53,441 nt of DNA from Actinomycetota bacterium (GCA_004366385.1 SIRU01000018.1:1-53441), one strand, 5' to 3'; shown: positions 33,451 through 42,790, counted from the first letter of the stretch. A program made the numbers and translations. The notes: a model not told the origin generated them from the letters alone.

Positions 33451-33903
33451 TCAGCTCCAGCGGATCTCGAGCTCGTCGCGATCCGGGTCGCGCGGGAGGC
33501 CGTCGGGCGGGAGCTCGTCCCAGTCGCCGGCCTGGTGCGCGTAGATGTGGGCTGCGACCCGGAGGCCGGTGGGCCGGTCGAGCGTCCCGGCGGCGATCCC
33601 GATCCGCGGGAGGTCGCGCGCCTGCCAGAAGAGCGAGGAGCCGCACTCCACGCAGAAGCCGCGCCGCGCGCCGTGATCGCTCTCCGGGCTGTCGACCCAG
33701 CGAAGCGCGGTCTCGTCGAGGATGGCGAGGTCGTCGAGCGCCGCCGCCGAGTACGCGCCGACCGAGCCGTGCGCGCGCCGGCACTCGACGCAGTGGCAGA
33801 CGAGGACGTCGCGCAGAGGCCCGCGGACCTCGTAGCGGACGGCCCCGCAGAGGCAGCGACCGGTCGCGCGGGGCGCGCCGGAGCCGCCGCTCGTGAGTTG
33901 CAT
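33451..33903 (-). CDS. GFA-family zinc protein (glutathione-dependent formaldehyde-activating enzyme-like)
   Basis: The 150-residue protein carries the GFA/CENP-V zinc signature: GRCLCGAVRYEVRG, VCHCVECRRAHG and GFCVECGSSLFWQ. GFA was described as accelerating formaldehyde-glutathione adduct formation, but that activity is doubtful for most homologues, and actinobacteria use mycothiol. It starts at ATG 33903 behind CAGGAG and lies 65 bases from the acyl-CoA dehydrogenase start. A formaldehyde-handling role would suit the C1 surroundings but is not shown. Confidence 0.88.
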   Translation of the reverse strand: MQLTSGGSGAPRATGRCLCGAVRYEVRGPLRDVLVCHCVECRRAHGSVGAYSAAALDDLAILDETALRWVDSPESDHGARRGFCVECGSSLFWQARDLPRIGIAAGTLDRPTGLRVAAHIYAHQAGDWDELPPDGLPRDPDRDELEIRWS

Positions 33904-34100
33904 TTGTAATCGCTCCTGTCGTCGCCTAAGCTGGAGACCGGGGATGGGCGGGGAGTAGACACATAGCAGTAGTGGGGCTTGCGGCGTCAGCTCTGGAACA
34001 TGCCGCCCATCCCCGTTTCGCTATGAGGGGCCGGATCTCGGTGGCGATGCGGTCGTGAGCCCTCGTCGTGGCGCTGCCCTGCTCGGGCAGCGGCCCTGAA

Positions 34101-34171
34101 GGCCGCAGCCGCGACGACGGGGGGTGCCGCGGCTGCGGCCTGCTCACCGCGCCCGGGGGATGCCTCCCCCG
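34101..34171. terminator. Pair of strong hairpins downstream of the secreted deacetylase-like gene
   Basis: GGCCGCAGCCGCG (34101-34113) pairs perfectly with CGCGGCTGCGGCC (34128-34140). CGGGGGA (34154-34160) pairs with TCCCCCG (34165-34171). They lie 18-90 bases past the stop of the 1041-residue gene and probably end its transcript. No T-tract is present. The rest of the 286-base gap up to 33904 shows no gene. Confidence 0.65.
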
Positions 34172-34189
34172 AGCGCGCTCGGGCGAGCT

Positions 34190-37100
34190 CTAGCAGGTCA
34201 CTGGGATCGTCTTCGGGGTGCCCGCGTCCACGGGCAGGGAGGAGATGGTCTGCCCGCCGTAGCTCTCGCTCGTGCCCGCGGCCACGCCGGTGAGCGGCAC
34301 GGTGGCCGAGTGCTCGACGGTGAGCGTGATGCTCTGGCACGGCACGAGGGTGGCGTCCACGCCCGAGGCGTCGTACGCCATGCGTCGTGCCATCAGCTGG
34401 CCCGACTGCTTCTGGGTCAGATTGCGAACCGGCAGGTTGTAGACGCTCGCGTACTTGTCGAACGTCGCCTCGAGCAGGTCGGCGAGGAGGAAGCGGTTGC
34501 CGGTATACCGGCCGAGGTTCGCCTGGTGGAACATCCACGGGTCGATGTCCCAGCGCACCAGGTAGCTGAGCAGGTTGTCGGACTCGAGGTCGAGGATCTG
34601 CCCGAACGTCTTCTGGTCGGGCCAGATCTTCCACGGTGAGCTCGACGGGCTCCCGAGCCAGTAGAACCAGTTGTACTCGTCGACCCACTCGGCCGGGGTG
34701 CGCAGGCTGTAGAAGAGGTTGTTGGCCCTGCGCGGGATGATCAGGATCTCCGGCTGGAACTGCGACCAGAAGCCGGCGTTCGGCGTCGGGTTCGCCCACT
34801 CCGGCCGGGACGCGTCGCTGATCAGGTAGCGGGTGCCGAAGTCGTACGCGGCCTGGTGGAACGCCGGGTTCTCGAGACCCGAGATGTCCGGCTGCACCAG
34901 CGCATCCGGGTCGTAGCGGGTGAAGCCGAGGTCGAGCGCCCACCCGTGGTTCTGGGTCAGCTCGGTGAGCGCGTCGGAGTAGCTGATCGAGTCGAGGCTC
35001 GCGTGCGTGAGCGTGTGGTTCACGTAGCTGAAGTTCGACTCGAGCGCCCGCACCATCGGCGTCAGCGTGTCCCCGGTCGGCGTCAGGTCGTCGTCCTCCC
35101 ACAGCGCAGGGTCGGCGCCCTCGCCGTTGAAGGCCCACTCCATCCGGAAGCCGGCGAGGTTCGGCCTGCTCCGGATCCCGTTCTGCCAGTTCACGACGTT
35201 CGCGAAGTCGCCGCCGTCGAGCCGGTAGCGCAGCCCGGTGGCGTCGCTGTTCGCGTCGATGTCCCACATGTCGGAGTCGATGAACAGGTCGTCGATCTGC
35301 ACGCCGATGTTCACGTGCCGCTCGCCGAGGAACACGCCGCGCGTGACCCAGTTCACCAGCCCGTACGAGAGCAGCTGCGAGTGCAGCAGGAACGGGTTGT
35401 TCGCGGCCGTCACGGCGAGGTTCTCGCGACCGTCGGGATAGCTCTTCGTCGACGCGATCACGTATCCGCCCGCGGTCGTCAGGAGCGGCGTGACGGACGG
35501 GTCGCGCTTCGTCGCGAGGTACACCCAGGCGCCCTTGAACGTGACCGGCGACGAGGTATTGAGGTACGAGAACACGTCCTTCCCTGCGTCCGTGAGCGTC
35601 GCGGAGAGCGGTGTGGCGAGCGTGTCCTGGTACGTGACGAGGTCGAGGCCGTAGTCGTCCGGGAGCCCGAACGGGAACGTGAACGACGTCACCTGGCGGA
35701 CGCCGAACGCCGCCTCGTAGTCCCAGAGCGTCTGCCACTCCTCGGGCGAGAACGCGCTGATCCAGTTCTCGGGCTCGCCGGGCGCGGCCGCGTTGTGCGT
35801 CAGGTTGCCGGTCGCCAGGATCACGCCCTGGAAGTTGCCCGTGTTGCCGTTCGCGAGGAACTGCGGCGTGAGCTCCGTCTGGGTCGCGATCAGCGTCGTG
35901 AAGGGGACGCCGAGCTGCCTGAGGAACGCCTGGATCGCGGGCAGGTCGGTCTCGTTGCCGTCGGCGGAGACGACGAGCAGCCGCATCTTGACCGCGTTCG
36001 CCTGCTGCGGCGCGACGACCGTCCACGACTGCGACGCGCTCGTGCTCGTCGTCGTGCCGGACACCGCTCGAACGTCGAACGTGTGCGCGCCGACGGCCAC
36101 GCCCGAGTACGTCTTCGGGCTCGAGCACGCGGTGAACGCGGCCGAGTCGAGCCGGCACTGGAACGAGACGCTCGGGCCCGGGTGCGTGAACGCGAAGGAC
36201 GCCGTCGTCTCGGGCGTCGAGGCGCTCGGCCCCGACGTGATCGTCGGCGGCGCGAGCGCGATCGTCCACGTGTGCTGCGCGGCCGGGCTCGTACCCGAGG
36301 TCGGGTGCACGGCCCGCACGCGGAACGTGTGCGGGCCGAGCGCAAGCGGGCCCGAGTACGCCTTCGGGCTCGAGCACGGCGCGAACACGGCACCGTCGAG
36401 CCGGCACTCGAACGTGACTCCCGCGACCGGGCTCGTGAACGCGAAGCTCGCGCTCCGCTCGAACGTCGGGCTCGCGGGCATGGCGACGAGCGTCGGCGCC
36501 GGGAGCGTCGTGATCGTCCACCGGAACGTGGTCGTCAGGCCGACGCCGCTCGCGTTCCGCGCGCGCACGCGGAAGGTCCGGGTTCCGAGCGGGAGGCCGC
36601 TGTACGCCTTCGGGCTGACGCACGGGGTGAACGCCGCGCTGTCGAGCCGGCACTCGAACGTCACGCCCTGGAGAGGGCTCGCAAACGCGAACGCCGCGGT
36701 CCGCTCCAGCGTCGAGCTCGGAGGGCTCGACGTGATCGTGGGAGCGGGCGGGCGGCTGATCATCCACAGGTAGCTGCGCGTGGGGCTGACCCCGCTCGCA
36801 TTCCGCGCGCGGACGCGGAAGAGGTGAATCCCGAACGAGAGCGGCCCGGGATAGGTCTGGGGGCTCGTGCAGGGGGCGAAGCTCGCGAGGTCGAGCCGGC
36901 ACTCGTACGAGGTTGCGCCGGTGCTCGCGAACGAGAACGTCGCGCTCAGGTCGTACGTCGGGCTCGAGGGCATCGCCACGAGCACGGGCGTCGACGGGAC
37001 GGCTGCGAGCGCCGCGTTCGCACTGTTCGCCGCCAGCGTTGCCGAGGTCGCGAGCCGCAGCGGCGCGACTGCGCTCTGCACCGTGCGCGTCCGGCCGGGG

Positions 37101-37315
37101 AGCAGCGCCCCCAGGTTGGCCGGCGCGTGCTGGAGCCGGCCGGCGCGCTCACCGGGAGTGGGTGGTGCGAGCTCCGCGTAGTGCGCGGACGGGTCCGTGG
37201 CCTGCGCCTGCGCGCCCACCGCTCCTCCGGTCGCGAGCAGCACGCCGAGTCCGAGCGCGACGACGAACCACAGGCTCCGGCCGAGACGCCGGGCCCTCTC
37301 GAGATCGATCTTCAT
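34190..37315 (-). CDS. Secreted protein: four Ig-like repeats plus PelA/Agd3-like polysaccharide deacetylase module
   Basis: From ATG 37315 (site GGAGAAGGG) the protein has 1041 residues. A signal peptide or anchor spans ~1-39 (SLWFVVALGLGVLLATGG). Four ~83-residue repeats at about 108-189, 190-272, 273-355 and 356-436 share the pattern FxCRLDxAxFxxCxSPKxYSG...HTFRVRA, with paired cysteines. Residues ~440-1041 form one large domain whose core has NIGVQIDDLFID (Asp675/676) and YVNHTLTHASL (His767-x3-His771). These are the metal-binding arrangement of NodB-like, PelA and fungal Agd3 deacetylases. It probably deacetylates a galactosamine-containing exopolysaccharide outside the cell. Upstream genes encode a GH114-like hydrolase, epimerase and PelF-like transferase. 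Confidence 0.75.
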   Translation of the reverse strand: MKIDLERARRLGRSLWFVVALGLGVLLATGGAVGAQAQATDPSAHYAELAPPTPGERAGRLQHAPANLGALLPGRTRTVQSAVAPLRLATSATLAANSANAALAAVPSTPVLVAMPSSPTYDLSATFSFASTGATSYECRLDLASFAPCTSPQTYPGPLSFGIHLFRVRARNASGVSPTRSYLWMISRPPAPTITSSPPSSTLERTAAFAFASPLQGVTFECRLDSAAFTPCVSPKAYSGLPLGTRTFRVRARNASGVGLTTTFRWTITTLPAPTLVAMPASPTFERSASFAFTSPVAGVTFECRLDGAVFAPCSSPKAYSGPLALGPHTFRVRAVHPTSGTSPAAQHTWTIALAPPTITSGPSASTPETTASFAFTHPGPSVSFQCRLDSAAFTACSSPKTYSGVAVGAHTFDVRAVSGTTTSTSASQSWTVVAPQQANAVKMRLLVVSADGNETDLPAIQAFLRQLGVPFTTLIATQTELTPQFLANGNTGNFQGVILATGNLTHNAAAPGEPENWISAFSPEEWQTLWDYEAAFGVRQVTSFTFPFGLPDDYGLDLVTYQDTLATPLSATLTDAGKDVFSYLNTSSPVTFKGAWVYLATKRDPSVTPLLTTAGGYVIASTKSYPDGRENLAVTAANNPFLLHSQLLSYGLVNWVTRGVFLGERHVNIGVQIDDLFIDSDMWDIDANSDATGLRYRLDGGDFANVVNWQNGIRSRPNLAGFRMEWAFNGEGADPALWEDDDLTPTGDTLTPMVRALESNFSYVNHTLTHASLDSISYSDALTELTQNHGWALDLGFTRYDPDALVQPDISGLENPAFHQAAYDFGTRYLISDASRPEWANPTPNAGFWSQFQPEILIIPRRANNLFYSLRTPAEWVDEYNWFYWLGSPSSSPWKIWPDQKTFGQILDLESDNLLSYLVRWDIDPWMFHQANLGRYTGNRFLLADLLEATFDKYASVYNLPVRNLTQKQSGQLMARRMAYDASGVDATLVPCQSITLTVEHSATVPLTGVAAGTSESYGGQTISSLPVDAGTPKTIPVTC

Positions 37316-37655
37316 CTTCCCTTCTCCTCTCCCGTGAGCCCGGGGCCTCGCTCGCCGCCGCGCCTGCGAGCCTCCCCGCCCCGAAGGCGGGAGGAGATCG
37401 CACGCGCCGCGGGACGACGCCCCGCGGGCTCGCCCGAGCTGTGACATCCGATACGTGGACTGACAGCGAAGTGGCCGCAAAACGCCTTGTTTGCGGGCAG
37501 ATCGCCGGCGTCTCTCATGACACCGGCTGCGAAGCCGGTTACCATCGTGCGTGGACGGAAGTCCAGAGGTGACGGTGCCGCAAGCCCCCACCTCACCGCC
37601 GGCGGCACGGGGCCCCGTGCCGCCGGCACTTCTTTCCGAGCTCTCGCTCCCCCGA
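37316..37655 (-). other. Long structured leader of the deacetylase gene and terminator of the GH114 gene
   Basis: These 340 bases hold no convincing gene. GCCGGCGGCACGGGG (37598-37612) is followed directly by its exact complement (37613-37627). This perfect 30-bp palindrome lies 28 bases past the GH114-like stop and is a likely terminator. Further on, ACCGGCT (37522-37528) pairs with AGCCGGT (37533-37539) over a four-base loop. GC-rich dyads near 37370-37430 lie just before the deacetylase ribosome site, so its transcript may carry a folded 5' leader. The class is not recognised. Confidence 0.5.
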
Positions 37656-38537
37656 CTACCAGCACGGCTGCCTCCAGGCGTCGAGTTGCAGCCGCTTGCG
37701 CATGGAGCTGAACCCGAGCCGGTTCGCCTTGCGGCAGAACGCGGCGGTCGGGAGGCGGTACTCGACCTGGAACACGGCCTTGCCCGCCCGCGTGAAGGGG
37801 GCCAGCGCGTTGCACTCGCGGTACTGGAAGCACTCCTCGTTCAGCGCCCAGTCGAACGCCGCGACCGTGTCGCGGTCGATCGTCTCGATGCCGTTCTTCA
37901 TCCCGACCGAGAGGCCGCGGCGATGGGCCTGGCGGGCGACCTCGAGGTACCACGCCTTCTGGTCCCGGAGCGTGATCGGGAAGCCGGGGTCGTTCCCCAC
38001 CGGGTTGTTCTGGTCGGGCTCGACGCCGTCACAGCCGAGGCGGCGGGCGAGGTCGAGCCGCTTCCAGAGGATCGGCGCGAACTTCGGCCACGCCGCTCGC
38101 CGGATGTCGAGCCACCGCTCGCCCTCCCACCCGGTCGAGTTGCCGATGACGCTCTCCGGGAACCGGCGCGCGTCGGGCCGGTAGCTCTCCCATGCCCCGG
38201 TGTCGAGGTAGCAGATCACCGTGATCCCCCGGCGCTGGAGACGCCGGATCACGCCTGCGTTCTCCTGGCCCGGGCGTGCGTCGAAGAGGTCGATGTCGTA
38301 CATCCGGGCCCGCACGCGCTCGTCGACCACACCTGTGATCTGCCACTGCCAGCTGGTACCGGGCGCCGGCTTCCACACGCGCTTGCGCTGGGACGCTGCG
38401 CACGCGGCGGCCGGCTCCCGGTCGCGTGCAGCACCGCAGGCGGCCGCATTGGCCTGCGGTGCCGCTGCCTCGCGCACGAGCGCGACGAGGGCGGCCGCCA
38501 GGACGCCGAGGGCGACTACCACTGCAGCGTGGCCCAT
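37656..38537 (-). CDS. GH114-like endo-alpha-1,4-polygalactosaminidase
   Basis: The 293-residue protein has an N-terminal signal/anchor (VVVALGVLAAALVALV) and a catalytic domain from about residue 55. Its GH114 motifs are WQWQITG, YDIDLFD (80-86), CYLDTGAWESYRPD (109-122), DGVEPDQNN (170-178) and GMKNGIET. These enzymes cleave alpha-1,4-linked galactosamine or GalNAc polymers, as in the hydrolase domain of PelA and fungal Sph3. It lies 37 bases after the epimerase gene and is probably the last member of the glycosyltransferase operon. It would trim or release the polymer. Confidence 0.85.
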   Translation of the reverse strand: MGHAAVVVALGVLAAALVALVREAAAPQANAAACGAARDREPAAACAASQRKRVWKPAPGTSWQWQITGVVDERVRARMYDIDLFDARPGQENAGVIRRLQRRGITVICYLDTGAWESYRPDARRFPESVIGNSTGWEGERWLDIRRAAWPKFAPILWKRLDLARRLGCDGVEPDQNNPVGNDPGFPITLRDQKAWYLEVARQAHRRGLSVGMKNGIETIDRDTVAAFDWALNEECFQYRECNALAPFTRAGKAVFQVEYRLPTAAFCRKANRLGFSSMRKRLQLDAWRQPCW

Positions 38538-38574
38538 TCGCCTCGCGTCCCCGACCGGATCGCTCGCCCGACGC

Positions 38575-39633
38575 TCATGCCAGAGCCGTGGCCGACAGCT
38601 CCTCGTGGACGTGCGCGGTCGCCGCCGCTCGCGCGATCGCGACGTCCCGCAGGATGTCGTCGAGGTCGTGGCGCGGGCGCCAGCGCGTCAGCTCCCGCAG
38701 CTTGTCGACCGACGGCCGGCGGGCGCGGATGTCCTCGAAGTCGCCGTTCGGGTAGGCCTGCGCGTACGGGACGAGCACGATCTCGCTCTCGTGCCCGGCG
38801 TTCCCGTTCCCGTCCTTGAGCTTCAGGCGGTGCACCGTCTCCAGCACCCGCTCGGCGAGCTCGTGGATCGTCACGGGCTCGGTCGAGCCGACGTTGAAGA
38901 CCTGGCCGGCGGCAGCCTCGCTCCGCTCCAGCCGCACGATCGCCGACACGGCGTCGTCGACGTGGAGGAAGCAGCGCGACTGTGTCCCGTCGCCGTGGAC
39001 GAGCAGCGGCTCCCCATGGAGCGCCGCGTCCACGAAGCGCGGGACGACCATCCCGTACGCGCCGCTCTGCCGTGGGCCGACGGTGTTGAAGAGGCGGAAG
39101 CAGACGACGGGCAGCCCCTGTCGTGCGTACGCGAGGCCGATGAACTCGTCGAGCATCTTCGAGGCCGCGTACGACCAGCGGCTGATCGACGTCGGGCCGA
39201 CGAGCACGTCGTCGTCCTCCCGCTGCGGCAGCCGCGCGACCTTGCCGTACACCTCCGACGTGGAGGCGACGAGGACCTTCGTCCCGTGGCGCGAGGCCGC
39301 GCGGAGCACGGCCTCGGTGCCGAGCACGTTCGTCCGGAAGCTCTCGATCGGCTCCGCCAGGATCAGGCGGACGCCCACCGCGGCCGCCAGGTGGAACACG
39401 ACGTCGGACTCGGCGACGAGCGTCTCGACCAGGTCCTCGTTCGCCGTGTCGCCCACCACGAGCTCGAGCTCGTGCAGGTGCGAGACGTTGCTCGCGCTGC
39501 CCGTGGACAGGTCGTCGAGAACCGTCACGGTGTACCCGTCCCCGAGCAGTGCCTCCGCCAGGTGGCTGCCGATGAAGCCGGCGCCGCCCGTGACCAGGGC
39601 GCGCTTCGCGTGCGATCTCCGCGCCACCCTCAT
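38575..39633 (-). CDS. NAD-dependent nucleotide-sugar epimerase (extended SDR)
   Basis: This 352-residue protein has the Rossmann motif LVTGGAGFIGSHLAEALL, the STSEVYG active-site Ser region and YAASK (Tyr-x3-Lys), followed by FRLFNTVGPRQ and FLHVDDAVSAIV. It is a UDP-glucose/UDP-GlcNAc 4-epimerase-like or dehydratase-like SDR. Within this locus, 4-epimerisation of UDP-GlcNAc to UDP-GalNAc would supply the galactosamine precursor, as PelX does in Pel loci. That role is inferred from context. It lies 53 bases after the polytopic membrane gene. Confidence 0.85.
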   Translation of the reverse strand: MRVARRSHAKRALVTGGAGFIGSHLAEALLGDGYTVTVLDDLSTGSASNVSHLHELELVVGDTANEDLVETLVAESDVVFHLAAAVGVRLILAEPIESFRTNVLGTEAVLRAASRHGTKVLVASTSEVYGKVARLPQREDDDVLVGPTSISRWSYAASKMLDEFIGLAYARQGLPVVCFRLFNTVGPRQSGAYGMVVPRFVDAALHGEPLLVHGDGTQSRCFLHVDDAVSAIVRLERSEAAAGQVFNVGSTEPVTIHELAERVLETVHRLKLKDGNGNAGHESEIVLVPYAQAYPNGDFEDIRARRPSVDKLRELTRWRPRHDLDDILRDVAIARAAATAHVHEELSATALA

Positions 39634-39686
39634 CGTCCCTCACTCCCTCTCGACGTCATGTCCTCTCCCCTTTCCCTTGCTTGCCC

Positions 39687-41210
39687 CTAGAACGCCGTCG
39701 AGTAGCGGCGTGGTACGTCGGCCAGCACGCGCACGCACGCGACCGTCGCCGCTGCGGCGAAGGCAGCGGCAGCGAGCGCGAATGCGAGCGCGGCGAGCCG
39801 GTAGTCCTTCGTGCTCAGCGGTATCCCCACGACGCACAGGACGGCCAGCGCGACGAGCGGCGGCGCGAGCGCGCGTCCCGGCAGCGAGAAGCCGAGCACG
39901 AAGGTGTTCGAGTACTGACCGACCCCCAGCAGCAGGAAGCCGGCGAGGCCGAGCCAGAAGACCGGCCGGCTGAGGTGGTCGAGGCCGCCGCGGCGGATCG
40001 CGACCTCGACCACGGCAGCCGTCGCGGCCGACAGCACCACGAGCACGAGGGCGTAGCGAACCAGCCCTCCGAGCACGTGGCGGGCCGCACGCCGGCAGAA
40101 GCCGTCGATCGACTCCTCCTCGCGAAGCGTCTTCGCGACGCCCCAGAACGAGCGCAGGAGCCAGTCGCCGACGCCCGACGCGAGCAGCAGCGGCACGATC
40201 GCGACGAGCAGGGACAGCTCGAGCACGACCAAGCGGTCGAGCGTGGTCCCGCCGCCGCCGCCGAACCACCCGAGCGCGTGTGGAAGCACGATGAAGCAGG
40301 CGAACGCCGAGCCGACTGCCACGTACGGCGACGCTTCGACCAGCGTGGCCCCCACGGGCAGGCGCACGTGGCGCTCGGCGCGCCGCGGGCGGACGAGCAA
40401 CCAGACAGCCGCCAGCCCGGCGACCGCGAGGCAGTACGCGGTCACGACGCCGCCTTCCGGCCCGTCGGCGATGCCCGCGGCCAGGCCGGACAGCAGCGCG
40501 ACGACGAGCACCGCGACGACCCAGGCCGCCGCGCGCAGCACCGTGAGGCCGACGGCGAGCAGCCAGAACACGGCGAACGCCGGGAGCGTGACGGCGAAGA
40601 TCGCTCGCTCGGCCGGGGTGAAGAGCTCGTACTCGGTCGCGAGGCCGAGCGCGAGCGTCGCGACGAGCGCGCAGAGGGCGAGCGTCGCCAGCGACCAGAG
40701 CGACAGGAACCGCTGCGCGGACGCCCGGTAGCCGAAGCTCAGGAAGATCGACGCTCTTCGCCCGATCGCGAGGATCGGCCCCGTGGTCAGCAGCATGGCC
40801 GCGCCCACGCCGGCGCTCAGGGCGAGAATCGCGCCCGCGGCCCAGCCGGCCTCGGAGAGCGCCTGCGTCGAGCCGAGCAGGAGCGCCAGGGGAGCCAGTG
40901 CCACGAGGCTGCGCGCGGACGTGTCTCCCCGGCCCGGCGCGGTCTCGACGTCGAGGGGCGGTCGGGCCCGGTCGACCACGTGGCCGGCCGGCGACGGCTC
41001 GTCGTCGCGCGGGCGCACGACGCCGAAGACCTGCTCCGCCAGCTCGAACGAGCTCTCCGCCCCGTGGTCCTCGCGCGCGACCGCGTCCGTGATGCCGATC
41101 GACTCAAGCACGGCGGCGATCTCGAGCGCCTCGACCGGCTGCGGCACTCGGCGGCGCACCTCGTCCAGGACGGCGCTCCGGGTGTCGAGCCTGCGCACGG
41201 CGGTGTTCAT
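39687..41210 (-). CDS. Polytopic membrane protein of the exopolysaccharide operon (PelG/flippase-like candidate)
   Basis: From ATG 41210, coupled to the glycosyltransferase stop by a four-base overlap, the protein has 507 residues. Residues ~1-130 are soluble, with a helical domain (VRRRVPQPVEALEIAAVLESIGITDAVARE...). Then 12 or so hydrophobic segments follow (LVALAPLALLLG; LLTTGPILAIGRRASIFLSFGYR; the last ends before RRYSTAF). Position beside a PelF-like transferase suggests PelG or a Wzx-type exporter. Sequence similarity to PelG is not clear by eye, so the symbol is withheld. Confidence 0.75.
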   Translation of the reverse strand: MNTAVRRLDTRSAVLDEVRRRVPQPVEALEIAAVLESIGITDAVAREDHGAESSFELAEQVFGVVRPRDDEPSPAGHVVDRARPPLDVETAPGRGDTSARSLVALAPLALLLGSTQALSEAGWAAGAILALSAGVGAAMLLTTGPILAIGRRASIFLSFGYRASAQRFLSLWSLATLALCALVATLALGLATEYELFTPAERAIFAVTLPAFAVFWLLAVGLTVLRAAAWVVAVLVVALLSGLAAGIADGPEGGVVTAYCLAVAGLAAVWLLVRPRRAERHVRLPVGATLVEASPYVAVGSAFACFIVLPHALGWFGGGGGTTLDRLVVLELSLLVAIVPLLLASGVGDWLLRSFWGVAKTLREEESIDGFCRRAARHVLGGLVRYALVLVVLSAATAAVVEVAIRRGGLDHLSRPVFWLGLAGFLLLGVGQYSNTFVLGFSLPGRALAPPLVALAVLCVVGIPLSTKDYRLAALAFALAAAAFAAAATVACVRVLADVPRRYSTAF

Positions 41211-42790
41211 GCGCGCGACAGCTCCCGCTGCACTGCCTCTGCGACCTTCGACGGCGTGGAGAGCTCGTCGGCCGGACCGGCGGCCGTCGCCGGAACCGGC
41301 CGACGCGAATCGAGAACGAGCTCGTAGATCGCGCGATGGGTCGCGCGGAAGCGCTCGATCCCGAACAGGCTCACCGCCCGGTCGCGGGCGGCGAGGGAGA
41401 GGGCCTGGCAGATCTCCATGTCGCCGAGCACGTCCACGATCGCGGCGCCCAGCGCCTCCGGGTCGCGGGGCCGGACGACGCGGCCGCAGTCGGGGGTGAT
41501 CTGCTCCGCGATGCCGCCGACCGCGGTCGCCACCACCGGCTTTCCGCAGAGCATCGCTTCGAGTGTCGAGTACGGGAAACCCTCCGAGATGCTCGAGAGC
41601 ACGACGAGGTCGGCGCGCGCGAATGCCTCGAGGACGTTCGCCGAGAAGCCCTCGAAGCTCACCGACTCCTCGAGCCCGAGCTCGTGGTACAGAGCAAGGC
41701 AGCGCTCGTGGTAGCGCTCGTTCCCCGGCGGCGCCGCGCCGTACAGGAGGAAGCGGACGTCGGGGCGCGACCGCACGACGACAGCTGCGGCTCGCAGCAG
41801 GGTCTCCACGTCCTTCAGCGGGTCGATGCGGCCGGCCCAGACGACCACGGGCGCGTCGCCTGCGTCGCTGGGCTCGCGCTTCCCGGGCGACACCGTCTCG
41901 GGATCGACGCCGTAGTACGCGGTGTGGATCCGCTCCTGCTCGACGCCGATCCGCCGCTCCCAGCGCTGGTTGTAGTCGCAGCAGGGCGCGATCGCGTCCG
42001 CGTGCGAGTACGCCAGTTCCGTCATCCGGCGGGCGAAGGCGAGCTTCAGGACCTTCCCGAACAGGCTCCCGCTCGAGTCGCTCTCGGCGAGGTAGCACTC
42101 GCGGAGGTAGATCCCGTGCTCGGAGAGGAGGAAGCCCGCGCCGTGCTCGAGCTTGCAGACGATCGCGAGCAGGGAGCAGATTCCACCCATCGTCGCGTGC
42201 GCGATCTCCACCTCCTCGAGCCGCTGAGCGAGCGGGAACAGCCAGTGGTAGATCCACTGCGCCCCCGACATGAGCTCCGAGAGCGTGAGCCAGGACTCCG
42301 TGTACCCGAGGTCGCGCGCGATCCCCGGGAAGCGGTACATCGCCAGCGAGCTGAACGCGTCCCAGACGAGCTCCGACCGGAACGTCGCGTCGAAGTCGTG
42401 CTCGAGCGAGAAGCGGTAGAGGCGATGCAGCGCCGATGCGAGCGCGCTGTCGTTCCGCGGGTCGCCGAGCAGCTGCCCGACGAAGGTCAGGTACGCGGGC
42501 AGGAACTCGCGGTCGATCGCGTCCCGGCTCGTCCGCCTCCTCCGGCGCAGCGACTCGCGCACCGGCCGCGGCTCCGACTCCCAGGCGTTCCGGACGCCCC
42601 ACAGCGGCACCGCGCGGAAGTCGACGAGATTGGCAGGCCGCTCGAAGCGCGTGCTCTCGAGGGGGTCCTTGCACACGGCGAGGAGCGAGAAGTCCACGTC
42701 GGGCAGCTCGTGCACGAGCGAGTGGCACCAGGTCGAGAGCCCGCCCCAGTGGAACGGGTACGTGCTCTCGGTCGTGAGCAGCACCCGCAT
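41207..42790 (-). CDS. pelF: PelF-like GT4 glycosyltransferase
   Basis: The domain begins MRVLLTTESTYPFHWGGLSTW, matching PelF's N-terminal glycine-rich acceptor loop; an alternative ATG at 42844 would add 18 residues. Other PelF-like features are LLSEHGIYLRECYLAE, CCDYNQRWERRIGVEQERI and YYGVDPE. The GT-B nucleotide-sugar site follows: VVWAGRIDPLKDVETLLRA and SEGFPYSTLEAMLCGKPVVATAVGG (E-x7-E). PelF polymerises galactosamine/GalNAc polymers using UDP-sugars. It is cytosolic and heads the operon with the membrane protein, epimerase and GH114-like hydrolase. PelD- and PelE-like genes are not seen in the window. Confidence 0.8.
   Translation of the reverse strand: MRVLLTTESTYPFHWGGLSTWCHSLVHELPDVDFSLLAVCKDPLESTRFERPANLVDFRAVPLWGVRNAWESEPRPVRESLRRRRRTSRDAIDREFLPAYLTFVGQLLGDPRNDSALASALHRLYRFSLEHDFDATFRSELVWDAFSSLAMYRFPGIARDLGYTESWLTLSELMSGAQWIYHWLFPLAQRLEEVEIAHATMGGICSLLAIVCKLEHGAGFLLSEHGIYLRECYLAESDSSGSLFGKVLKLAFARRMTELAYSHADAIAPCCDYNQRWERRIGVEQERIHTAYYGVDPETVSPGKREPSDAGDAPVVVWAGRIDPLKDVETLLRAAAVVVRSRPDVRFLLYGAAPPGNERYHERCLALYHELGLEESVSFEGFSANVLEAFARADLVVLSSISEGFPYSTLEAMLCGKPVVATAVGGIAEQITPDCGRVVRPRDPEALGAAIVDVLGDMEICQALSLAARDRAVSLFGIERFRATHRAIYELVLDSRRPVPATAAGPADELSTPSKVAEAVQRELSRA

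Noticed and set aside
33451-33903. True glutathione-dependent formaldehyde-activating enzyme
   Set aside because: Only the zinc signature is visible; actinobacteria generally lack glutathione and the original activity is doubtful for most homologues.
36000-36800. Direct DNA repeats in the large secreted gene considered as a CRISPR or mobile repeat
   Set aside because: They are the coding repeats of the Ig-like domains, with no regular short spacers and no cas genes.
37440-37560. Possible c-di-GMP riboswitch in the leader of the deacetylase gene
   Set aside because: A GCACGATGGTAACC-like stretch and hairpin recall the class I aptamer, but the conserved GACGCAAAGCC core and receptor helix are not present.
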